Assembly: GCA_947447975.1 (NCBI GenBank) | Contig: CANFLU010000006.1 | Span: forward strand, 1 to 64,000 | DNA from: Comamonadaceae bacterium | GTDB taxonomy: Bacteria; Pseudomonadota; Gammaproteobacteria; Burkholderiales; Burkholderiaceae_C | DNA length: 64,000 nt | Direction: 5' to 3' | Shown: positions 48,431 through 56,194 of the stretch, piece after piece | Layout: each line of letters begins with the position of its first letter | Position numbering within the stretch: position 1 is the stretch's first letter | The notes under the pieces: model-generated | Seen by the model: only the letters and a program-made list of their open reading frames with translations | What the model was told of the DNA's origin: nothing | Databases searched by the model: none | Translations under genes and position numbers: made by a program

Positions 48431-49441
48431 TTATTCTTTTTTGACCGTGATGCTCATGCGCCGGTTACGCGCATCTTTGGGGTCGTTGGGGTTGTAGGGC
48501 ACAGTGTCGGCCACGCCCTCAATTTGTACAAAGCGGTCTGGTTTGACGCCGTTTTTCTCCAGCACCGAGCGCGTCGCTTCGGCGCGTTCGACAGACAGCA
48601 GCCAGTTATTTCTGCCTTCTTTATTCGCAAAGGGCGTGGCATCCGTATGGCCGCGCACCGCAATTTTGTTGGGCATGCCCGCTAGCGATTTGGCGATTTC
48701 GCCCAGCAAAGCCTGCGCCTTGGGTTGCAACTTGGTAGTTCCCAGCGGGAACATAGAGAAATCGGCTTTGTCGATGACCTCGATGCGCAGTCCGTCTTTG
48801 TCGCGGACAAACTGCACCTGTCCTTGCAGCTGTTCCAAGGCCGGGTTGGACGCCATGGCCTCCTTGACGTCTTTTTCCATCTGGTCCATTTTTCCTTTTT
48901 CACCACCCTGGCCTGTGCCGGTGCCGCCGCCTTCACCCTCTCCGGTCCCGGGTGACTGGTTTTGGGTTTTGGCGTCGTTATCCCTTGCGTTTTCGCTATT
49001 CGGTGAAGGGTCATTTTCCGTAGGGCCGCCCTCAGACTTTGGCGTCAGGCGCTCCATGAGCCCGGTTTGTTTGGCGGTGTAGGGGAAACCATCGGGATCA
49101 ATAATCGAGCGTCCGCCCATGATGCCGTTGGAGCCGGCCAAGGCACCCATGGTGATGGCGCTTTGTGAAGCGGGCTTGAAATAGTCAGCCACACTTTTGC
49201 GCTGCGAATCGTTGGTGGCACCCAAAATCCACATCAACAAGAAGAAGGCCATCATGGCCGTCATCATGTCGGCCAGTGCAATTTTCCAACCGCCACCATG
49301 GGCACCGGCGTGCGCAGCGGCAATTTTCTTGACAATAATGGGGGCGAGCGGCGCGTCCTCTTCTGGCGCCGCAACATCTTCGGCGCCCGCCGGCGCAGCA
49401 CCTGCGGGGACTTCTTCTTCCTTCGGCGCTTCAGTGGCCAT
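48431..49441 (-). CDS. motB: Flagellar motor stator protein MotB
   Basis: A 336-residue stator subunit. After an unusual 40-residue acidic/Pro-Ala leader, the single helix carries the proton-binding Asp58 in GGGWKIALADMMTAMMAF. A Gly/Glu-rich linker and an OmpA-like peptidoglycan-binding domain (VRGHTDATPF, LSVERAEATRSVL) follow. It anchors the stator to the cell wall. It is 2 bp downstream of motA. Confidence 0.94.
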   Translation of the reverse strand: MATEAPKEEEVPAGAAPAGAEDVAAPEEDAPLAPIIVKKIAAAHAGAHGGGWKIALADMMTAMMAFFLLMWILGATNDSQRKSVADYFKPASQSAITMGALAGSNGIMGGRSIIDPDGFPYTAKQTGLMERLTPKSEGGPTENDPSPNSENARDNDAKTQNQSPGTGEGEGGGTGTGQGGEKGKMDQMEKDVKEAMASNPALEQLQGQVQFVRDKDGLRIEVIDKADFSMFPLGTTKLQPKAQALLGEIAKSLAGMPNKIAVRGHTDATPFANKEGRNNWLLSVERAEATRSVLEKNGVKPDRFVQIEGVADTVPYNPNDPKDARNRRMSITVKKE

Positions 49442-49443
49442 GC

Positions 49444-50307
49444 TTACTTCCCGCGCAGCCCGTCAAATACTTCGGCAAAACTAGGTTGGTTGTGGTGGCT
49501 GATACAGACGCGCGCAGCTTCCAGAATCAGGGGCATGGGGTGGCCGTGCAAGGTGCCGACAATGATTTGCTTGACAACGCCGTACATACAGGCTTCGTCT
49601 TCAATAATTTGTTCTAGGCGCTTGGCAAAAGGCTCGAAAAATCCATAAGCCAAAAACACGCCGATAAAGGTTCCCACCAGCGCCGCACCCACCAGTCCAC
49701 CGAGAATCGCAGGCGGCTGGTCAATGTTGTCCATGGTTTTCACCACACCCATCACGCAGGACACGATGCCCAGTGCTGGTAAGGCGCCAGCCAAAGTGGC
49801 AATAGCGGCAGAGGCCTTCAGTTCATCGTGGTGGTGGGTTTTGATGGCGCTGTCCATGATCTCTTCGACCGCCATGGTGCTGATCGTGCCCTGGGAGACA
49901 ACCATCAAACGCACGGTGTCACAAATCAGGTGCAGTAGGGCGTGGTCGCCAATAATTTTGGGGTATTCGCCAAAAATGGCGCTGGATTCCGGGTTCTCGA
50001 TATGGGCTTCCAGGGCCACAGCGCCCTCGGTTTTGAGGGTCTTCATCACCTTGGACACGCAGAAAATCGTGTTCAGGTAGTCATCTTTGTGGTACTTGGA
50101 GCCCTTAAAGCATCGTCCAATGCCCGCAAACACCGCTTTGACCACGTCTGGGCTGTTTCCCAAAAACATCCCGCCCAAGGCGGAACCGAAAATACACCAT
50201 CCTTCAATGGGCGCCGCGTGGATAAACGGCGCCATGCTGCCGCCGCCCACGATGAAGCTGGCGAAAACGCAGACATTCAAGAAAACAACCCCGAAGATGC
50301 CAAACAT
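49444..50307 (-). CDS. motA: Flagellar motor stator protein MotA
   Basis: A 287-residue, four-helix protein from ATG 50307 (MFGIFGVVFLNVCVFASF). The long cytoplasmic loop with charged residues and the third and fourth helices (LPALGIVSCVMGVVKTM, LVGAALVGTFIGVFLAYGF) match MotA. With MotB it forms the proton channel that turns the rotor. Confidence 0.94.
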   Translation of the reverse strand: MFGIFGVVFLNVCVFASFIVGGGSMAPFIHAAPIEGWCIFGSALGGMFLGNSPDVVKAVFAGIGRCFKGSKYHKDDYLNTIFCVSKVMKTLKTEGAVALEAHIENPESSAIFGEYPKIIGDHALLHLICDTVRLMVVSQGTISTMAVEEIMDSAIKTHHHDELKASAAIATLAGALPALGIVSCVMGVVKTMDNIDQPPAILGGLVGAALVGTFIGVFLAYGFFEPFAKRLEQIIEDEACMYGVVKQIIVGTLHGHPMPLILEAARVCISHHNQPSFAEVFDGLRGK

Positions 50308-50360
50308 AGTCGTTCCCAAAAGGACGGATTGTGACCAACTTGATTAACCACAAACCTGTA

Positions 50361-50382
50361 AAGGCCACACAAAGGTGGCCCG
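50361..50382 (-). terminator. Hairpin after fliS
   Basis: GGCCAC and GTGGCC pair around a 6-base loop in the gap between fliS and motA. A TTT follows on the minus strand. It may end the fliS message before motAB. Confidence 0.4.
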
Positions 50383-50432
50383 CAAAAAATTCACTTGGCG
50401 GCCGACCCTGTCGGCTCGCCAACACCCTCAGC

Positions 50433-50843
50433 TCAGTGCAACTGCGCTTGCTGTGGCAATAAAGTGGGCAACTGCGCCCAGGCTGACCGGATTTCCGACA
50501 TCAGGTGCTGAACTTCCTTCAAAGCGTCCATATCGTTGTGCGCATTGGCGAAAATCAGACGCCTGGTGACGTAGTTGTATAAATCATTCAAGTTTTGTGC
50601 CAACTCGCCGCCACGGGTGAAGTCCAAGGCGCCTTGGAGACCGACCACAATGCGGCTGGCGCGGGCGATGGCCTTGCCTTTTTCCTGGATCTTGCCGTGG
50701 GTCAAGTGACCTTGGGCTTGCGACACGCTATCGACCAGGCCGTCAAACAGCATCTGGATCAGGGCCACGTTATTGGCCACAGAAGCCTGGGAAGCCAGGT
50801 TGTCGGAGCCGTAAGACTCCATCGCTTTAAAGTGAACTCGCAT
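50433..50843 (-). CDS. fliS: Flagellin export chaperone FliS
   Basis: A 136-residue helical protein from ATG 50843 with AGGAG upstream. ALIQMLFDGLVDSVSQAQGHL, GGELAQNLNDLYNYVTRRLIFANAHND and the final helix match FliS. It binds flagellin in the cytoplasm and prevents early assembly. No flagellin or cap gene is in the window. The sigma-28-like site at 50879-50905 fits late flagellar expression. Confidence 0.88.
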   Translation of the reverse strand: MRVHFKAMESYGSDNLASQASVANNVALIQMLFDGLVDSVSQAQGHLTHGKIQEKGKAIARASRIVVGLQGALDFTRGGELAQNLNDLYNYVTRRLIFANAHNDMDALKEVQHLMSEIRSAWAQLPTLLPQQAQLH

Positions 50844-50878
50844 AACTGAATCTCCTACTGGGTTGCTGTACACAGTAG

Positions 50879-50905
50879 ACATCGACGAGTGGCGCAAAAA
50901 CTTGA
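50879..50905 (-). promoter_or_regulatory. Probable sigma-28 (FliA) promoter of fliS
   Basis: On the minus strand TCAAGTTT-N11-GTCGATGT matches TAAAGTTT-N11-GCCGATAA at seven of eight and five of eight positions, with exact spacing. It lies 36 bp upstream of fliS. Confidence 0.5.
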
Positions 50906-50931
50906 GGCTGGGGGCATCATCGACCATGAAT

Positions 50932-51681
50932 TTACCCTCCGGACTTGGACTTAGGCACGGACTTGGCCTTTTCTTCAATTCCCAGGGATAGTCGAAGCTT
51001 CTTAACAATACCGCTTAACAATTGGCTGACACGGGACTCGGTCACACCCAAAACCTCGCCGATTTCCTTCAAATTGAGCTCTTCCACATAGTAGAGCGAC
51101 ATCAGCAGTTGGTCGCGCTCGGGCAGTTCCGCGATAGCGTCGGTGACGGCACGCATGAAATCTTCATGCTCGACGATGGCATCGGGCTGGCGCGAGCGCT
51201 CGTCAGCGATTCCCAGCACTTCGTCATTGATGACTTCCATGGAAAGCGTCTCAAAGCGCTTGGCATTGCCGCGCTTTTTCTGAAACTCCTCAAGGTCGTC
51301 ACCCATGTGCTCGGCCAATTCGCTTTGCGTAGGGGTACGGCCCAGTTCACTAGCAAGAAAATTGATCGCCTCGTTCTCAGACTTGTTAAAAGCCACTGCC
51401 GAGCGCGGCAAATAGGACAGCTGGCGTACTTCGTCCAAGATAGCGCCGCGCACACGGCTGAGGGCAAAACTCTCGAATTCGATGCCCTTGGTCGGGTCGA
51501 AGGCGCGCGCAGCCTCCAGCAGGCCGATCATGCCCACTTGCATCAGCTCGTCGAGCTCCATGAATGGCGGGATCCGCGCCTTCAGGTGCAAAGCCACGCG
51601 TTTGACCATGCCCAAATGGGCCATGACCAGCGCTTCGCTGGCATCATGGACCTCATCGTAGAGCTTGGTGGCAATCGCCAT
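50932..51681 (-). CDS. fliA: Flagellar sigma factor FliA (sigma-28)
   Basis: A 249-residue sigma-70 family protein with regions 2 (MELDELMQVGMIGLLEAARAFDP), 3 and 4 (LKEIGEVLGVTESRVSQLLSG). The short form lacking region 1 is that of FliA. It drives late flagellar genes and is held by FlgM until hook completion. It follows flhG by 5 bp. Confidence 0.93.
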   Translation of the reverse strand: MAIATKLYDEVHDASEALVMAHLGMVKRVALHLKARIPPFMELDELMQVGMIGLLEAARAFDPTKGIEFESFALSRVRGAILDEVRQLSYLPRSAVAFNKSENEAINFLASELGRTPTQSELAEHMGDDLEEFQKKRGNAKRFETLSMEVINDEVLGIADERSRQPDAIVEHEDFMRAVTDAIAELPERDQLLMSLYYVEELNLKEIGEVLGVTESRVSQLLSGIVKKLRLSLGIEEKAKSVPKSKSGG

Positions 51682-51686
51682 AGGAC

Positions 51687-52505
51687 TTAGTCTTGGTGGC
51701 GCACTAGGCGTTCAACGAAAAATTGCATACCGCCCGAGAAATTCGCAATGGGGGGCATCTGGGTGATGGACTTGGCCAGGCGCTTGAAGTCACGCGCGCT
51801 ATTGCTACGGGGGGCAAATTCGAGCACCGGCTCGTATTTTTTGTGGGCCGCCAGGATGGCGTCGTCGTTTTCAATCGAACCTAAGTAACGGGTAGTGAAA
51901 TTGAGGAACTGCGCACACACTTGGTTGATGCGACGGTACAGGTTTTGACCGTCCGCCTGGCTATTGACCGCGTTGGGCACGATATAAATCTCGTTCAGGT
52001 CGTAATCCTGGATCAACACCTTGATGGTTCCATAGGCGTCGGCGATCGAGGATGGGTCGTCGCGCACGACGATATAACGGCGCTGGCAAGCACCCATAAA
52101 GGTAAGGACGGTGGGCGAAATGCCAGCGGCCATATCGACGATCAGGTAGTCAATTTCGTCTTCCAGCGCACTAAAAGACTGAACGATGCGCGAAGCCTGC
52201 ACCCGGGTGAGCGAAGCCAGTTCTTTCACGCCGGAAGCGCCAGGCACCAGCATGACGCCATGGCGCGAGGTCACAATAATTTCCTGCAAGGTCTTTTGCC
52301 CACTCATAAAGTGGCTCAGATTGAAGGGGCACACGCAGCCCAACGCGATTTGGGCATTGGCCAGGCCCATATCGGCGTCAAACAACATGACGCGGTGACC
52401 CATCATGCGCAGGGCAATCGCCAAATTAACGGCCACGGTCGTTTTACCGACGCCGCCTTTGCCACTGGCGATGCCGATCACCTCGGTACGAGCAGTTTTA
52501 GTCAT
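51687..52505 (-). CDS. flhG: Flagellar number regulator FlhG/FleN (MinD-like ATPase)
   Basis: A 272-residue ParA/MinD-type ATPase. The deviant Walker A is ASGKGGVGKTT, then DADMGLANAQIALG and DYLIVDMAAGISPTVL. With FlhF it sets flagellar number and position, usually at a pole. It follows flhF by 18 bp. Confidence 0.92.
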   Translation of the reverse strand: MTKTARTEVIGIASGKGGVGKTTVAVNLAIALRMMGHRVMLFDADMGLANAQIALGCVCPFNLSHFMSGQKTLQEIIVTSRHGVMLVPGASGVKELASLTRVQASRIVQSFSALEDEIDYLIVDMAAGISPTVLTFMGACQRRYIVVRDDPSSIADAYGTIKVLIQDYDLNEIYIVPNAVNSQADGQNLYRRINQVCAQFLNFTTRYLGSIENDDAILAAHKKYEPVLEFAPRSNSARDFKRLAKSITQMPPIANFSGGMQFFVERLVRHQD

Positions 52506-52523
52506 TCTTTTCCAGCGAAATTC

Positions 52524-53828
52524 TCAATTGAAGGGCCCACGCATACCCCGAGGGCTTGCAGGCGAAAACAGGCGTGGCGACGGCGGCGGCAATTTGACCG
52601 CAAGGGGTTTGGAAACCTGGATCGGGGCGATGGCTGTAATGGGGCCTATGGTCTCGGGCGCCCGCGAAAGCTGGGCCAAGGCCATTTCTACCAACGAAGC
52701 TGCACTCAAATCCCGCCTCAAAGCCCCCAACTGGGCTCCATCGCTCGCTGCAGACAGCGGCAGAAAATTATCGCAGAGAAACTCGACCAGGGGCCAGGGC
52801 TGGACGGATTCGTCTAATTTACTCACCATTAAGCTGTTCCAGCGGATGCCAGAGACGCGTAAAGCGCGGCGCAAGGTGGCGGTGGAAGCATCTGCCGCCA
52901 CCAAGGCGTGGGTTATGCAGGTGGGGCAGACCGCCTGTATCTCCATGACCCGCTCCACCATATGGGTACCGCAGGTATCGATCAGCACCAGGCTGCGCCC
53001 TGCTAACTGCGCCAGCAGCGCACTTAATGCGGCACCGCTGTCCGCCCGAAAGCATTCGATCCCGATTTGATTGGCCAGGGCCTGGGTCTGGGCCCAGGCG
53101 CCCACGCGCTCGTCGCGGTAGCTGATGATGGCCACTTTGGCCGCTGCCTGTTGCGTGGCCACTTCGCGCGCCAAGCGCACGACCATGGTGGTTTTGCCGG
53201 ATCCGGAGGGGCCGGCAACCACATGGATACCCGCTTGCGGCAGTTCCATGCTGGGACGGTGTGACACCTGCTCCAGTTGGCTGCGTACCGCCATCAAGGC
53301 CTCGTGCTCGCTGCGCATGTCTTTCACAGTATCCAAGAGCAAAGTACGCAATCCGCCCGGCATACCGGCGCGGGTGAAGGAAGCCATCAGCTCCTCCACT
53401 TCGGGGGACATATGCTGTCCATGGTTCCAAGCGGGTGCTTGCTGGGTCTGTTGGAATTCGCGCCGCAAAGCGGCCAGTTCCTCGCGGATTAAATCCATCA
53501 TTTCGCGGCTGGCAAAGTCCTCGCGGCCTGAGGATTTGCGCTGCACCAGTGGCAGGGACTGGGCAGGGGCCGGCGTTTTGGCGACTTGGGCTTGGCCCTT
53601 AGGCTGGGTTTGTGCCTGGGCAAAATGGCGCTTGAAATCGGTAGTGGCTTCGCTGGGCTTGGCTGCCACCACGGGCTCAGGGGATTCTTCGATATCGATC
53701 GCTACCACCAACTCGGTTTGTCCGCCGACCATGTGATTGGAAATCACCAGGACGTTGCGGCCATACAAGGCCATGGCCTTGTCAGTGGCACTTTTGATGT
53801 CATGGGCCAGTATGCGTTTGAGTTCCAT
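52524..53828 (-). CDS. flhF: Flagellar SRP-like GTPase FlhF
   Basis: A 434-residue protein with a basic/variable N-terminal domain, an N-like helical domain and a G domain. G1 is VAGPSGSGKTTM, G3 is LIDTCGTHMVER and G4 is VSKLDESV. It recruits early flagellar parts to the pole and is regulated by FlhG. DTCG replaces the common DTAG. Confidence 0.92.
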   Translation of the reverse strand: MELKRILAHDIKSATDKAMALYGRNVLVISNHMVGGQTELVVAIDIEESPEPVVAAKPSEATTDFKRHFAQAQTQPKGQAQVAKTPAPAQSLPLVQRKSSGREDFASREMMDLIREELAALRREFQQTQQAPAWNHGQHMSPEVEELMASFTRAGMPGGLRTLLLDTVKDMRSEHEALMAVRSQLEQVSHRPSMELPQAGIHVVAGPSGSGKTTMVVRLAREVATQQAAAKVAIISYRDERVGAWAQTQALANQIGIECFRADSGAALSALLAQLAGRSLVLIDTCGTHMVERVMEIQAVCPTCITHALVAADASTATLRRALRVSGIRWNSLMVSKLDESVQPWPLVEFLCDNFLPLSAASDGAQLGALRRDLSAASLVEMALAQLSRAPETIGPITAIAPIQVSKPLAVKLPPPSPRLFSPASPRGMRGPFN

Positions 53829-53879
53829 GGTGCTTGTTCCGCATTAAGTAGTTATAGGTGTCAGAGCGATCCTTGGGGA

Positions 53880-55988
53880 TCAGGCCTGCTGGTTATCCGC
53901 ACTCACGGTATGAATGACTTGGATCGACTGGTCATCTGGAATTTCGGCATAGGACAAGACCACCAATTCGCTGACGCGGTGGCGTACGGCCTTGGCCAGC
54001 CAAGGCCGGATCGCCGGTGAGACGACCAGCACGGCAGCGTGGCCCAGGTCTTCCACATCCTTGGATCCCTGGCGCAAAGCACCAAACAAGCGCTCGGCCA
54101 GTCCAGGCTCCATGACCACATTTTGGTTTTGGCTTTGCTGTTGCAGCACGTTGTGCAGCAATTGCTCCAGTGAAGGATCCAGCGTCATCACCGAAAGCGT
54201 TTCTTTTTCGTCAAGCAGGTTTTGCACAATCATGCGGCCCAGACGTGGCCGCAATAATGCGGTCAATTGCTCTGGCTCTTGGGTGCGGCCGCTCACTTCG
54301 GACAGGGTTTCCACAATCGTGCGCATATCGCGTATCGAGACCGAGTCATTGAGCAAGCCTTGCAAAGTACGGGTGAGTACGCCCAACGACAATTTGGACG
54401 GCACCAAGTCTTCTACCAGCTTGGGCGACTTAGCAGTCAGCTTGTCCAGCAATTGCTGTACTTCGTCGTGGCTGAGCAAATCGGCCGCGTTATCACGCAA
54501 TACCTTGTTCAAATGGGTGGCCACAGCAGTGGCTGCATCGACCACGGTGTAGCCCAGGGCGCGCGCATGGTCACGCTGGGAGGGCTCGATCCATACCGCT
54601 TCCAAGCCGAAAGCTGGCTCGGTAGTGGGCGTTCCCTCTAAATTGCCATAGACCTGACCGGGGTTGATCGCCATTTCGCGTCCGACTTTGACCTTGCCGC
54701 GCCCACGCACCACGCCTTTGAGCACGATGTGGTAGCTGTCCGGGTCGATGCTCAGGGCATCGCGGATACGCACCGGCTGGATCAAAAAGCCCAGTTCGGC
54801 AGACAATTTTTTGCGCACGCCTTTGACGCGCGTCATCAACTGGCCACCGGTCTCGGCATTGACCAGTGGTATCAGGCCGTAGCCGATTTCCAGGCCCACC
54901 AGGTCCACCTGGTCCAGGTCTTCCCAATCCAGTTCTTTGGGCTGCTCGGCGGCGGCAACAGCAGCGGCTTCTGCCACTTTTTCCGGTGAATCAGCGGCGG
55001 CATCGCGCCGCAACAACATCCAGCCCAAACCGGCACTACCGGCGGATAAGAAAATAAACACCAAATGGGGCATGCCCGGCACCATGCCCAGTACGGCCAT
55101 GATGATGGAGGTGACAAACAAGGCCGTGGGGTTGCCCAACTGGGTAGAGGCCTGCTCGGTCATGGACTCGGTGGTCGTGACCCGCGTCACCACAATAGCA
55201 GTGGCCAAAGACAACAAAAGCGAAGGAATCTGGGCTACCAAGCCATCGCCGATGGTCAGCAGAGAGTAAATCTTTCCGGCTTCGCTCAGGGACAAACCAT
55301 GCTGACCAATACCGATAGCCAAACCGCCGACCAAATTAATAATCAAAATCAAGAGGCCGGCCATGGCATCGCCGCTGACGAATTTAGAGGCACCGTCCAT
55401 GGAGCCGAAAAAGTCCGACTCCTGGCCGAGTTCAGCGCGCCGCAGGCGGGCCGTGTCCTGATCAATCACACCAGCGTTCAGGTCTGCATCAATGGCCATT
55501 TGCTTGCCTGGCATCGCGTCCAGGGTAAAGCGGGCATTGACCTCGGAGACGCGTCCTGCGCCCTTGGTCACCACGAAGAAGTTCACGATCATTAGGATCG
55601 CAAAAATAATGAAACCGACCACGTAATTGCCACCAATCACGAACTCTCCAAAGGCGGCAACGACTTTGCCAGCGGCCTCGTGGCCCTCGTGGCCATTGAC
55701 CAAAATCACCCGTGTCGACGCCACGTTAAGCGCCAGGCGCAGCATGGTGGCAAACAACAGCACCGAGGGAAAGGATGAAAATTCCAGCGGCTTGCGCACT
55801 TTGATAGCGATCATGATGATCAGCAGCGCAGACGCAATATTGAAGGTAAACAGCACGTCCAGCACCATGGGGTGCAGGGGGATGACCAACATGCCCATGA
55901 TCAACAAAACCAGGGCCGGGATGCTCAGGTCATTGAAGTTGAACTTGGACAAATTTTGTCGGATTGTCGACAGGGTCAGCGTGCTCAT
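53880..55988 (-). CDS. flhA: Flagellar export gate protein FlhA
   Basis: A 702-residue protein. The N-terminal half has about eight helices and the FHIPEP-family region (RLALNVASTRVIL, GFIIFAILMIVNFFVVTKGAGRVSEV). The C-terminal cytoplasmic domain binds chaperones and substrates. It forms a ring at the type III export gate with FlhB and FliPQR. A sigma-54-like promoter lies 74 bp upstream. Confidence 0.95.
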   Translation of the reverse strand: MSTLTLSTIRQNLSKFNFNDLSIPALVLLIMGMLVIPLHPMVLDVLFTFNIASALLIIMIAIKVRKPLEFSSFPSVLLFATMLRLALNVASTRVILVNGHEGHEAAGKVVAAFGEFVIGGNYVVGFIIFAILMIVNFFVVTKGAGRVSEVNARFTLDAMPGKQMAIDADLNAGVIDQDTARLRRAELGQESDFFGSMDGASKFVSGDAMAGLLILIINLVGGLAIGIGQHGLSLSEAGKIYSLLTIGDGLVAQIPSLLLSLATAIVVTRVTTTESMTEQASTQLGNPTALFVTSIIMAVLGMVPGMPHLVFIFLSAGSAGLGWMLLRRDAAADSPEKVAEAAAVAAAEQPKELDWEDLDQVDLVGLEIGYGLIPLVNAETGGQLMTRVKGVRKKLSAELGFLIQPVRIRDALSIDPDSYHIVLKGVVRGRGKVKVGREMAINPGQVYGNLEGTPTTEPAFGLEAVWIEPSQRDHARALGYTVVDAATAVATHLNKVLRDNAADLLSHDEVQQLLDKLTAKSPKLVEDLVPSKLSLGVLTRTLQGLLNDSVSIRDMRTIVETLSEVSGRTQEPEQLTALLRPRLGRMIVQNLLDEKETLSVMTLDPSLEQLLHNVLQQQSQNQNVVMEPGLAERLFGALRQGSKDVEDLGHAAVLVVSPAIRPWLAKAVRHRVSELVVLSYAEIPDDQSIQVIHTVSADNQQA

Positions 55989-56061
55989 AGTCAGTATTGG
56001 GTAGAAATCGGCAGGTTAAAGTAGTGTGCAGGCTTGGGTTTTAGCGGGTGTCAAGGTCTTG

Positions 56062-56078
56062 AAGCAAGCTTTATGCCA
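56062..56078 (-). promoter_or_regulatory. Probable sigma-54 promoter of flhA
   Basis: On the minus strand TGGCAT-AAAGC-TTGCTT has the -24 GG and -12 GC spaced as in TGGCAC-N5-TTGCT, with one change in the -24 block. The start point would be about 60 bp before flhA. An RpoN-dependent class II flagellar gene fits. Confidence 0.6.
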
Positions 56079-56194
56079 CGAGCTTTGACTGCCTGATCCC
56101 AAACTGGCATGGCGGCAAACCCTTACCAGTCACGTTTCTTGCGTTACACATGGCATTGCCACATCTAGTGGCTCGCTCAAGGATGGAAATTTCC

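Noticed and set aside
56121-56165. Search for a sigma-54 promoter in front of fliK
   Set aside because: TGGCAT elements are present but the -12 block does not follow at the required spacing.
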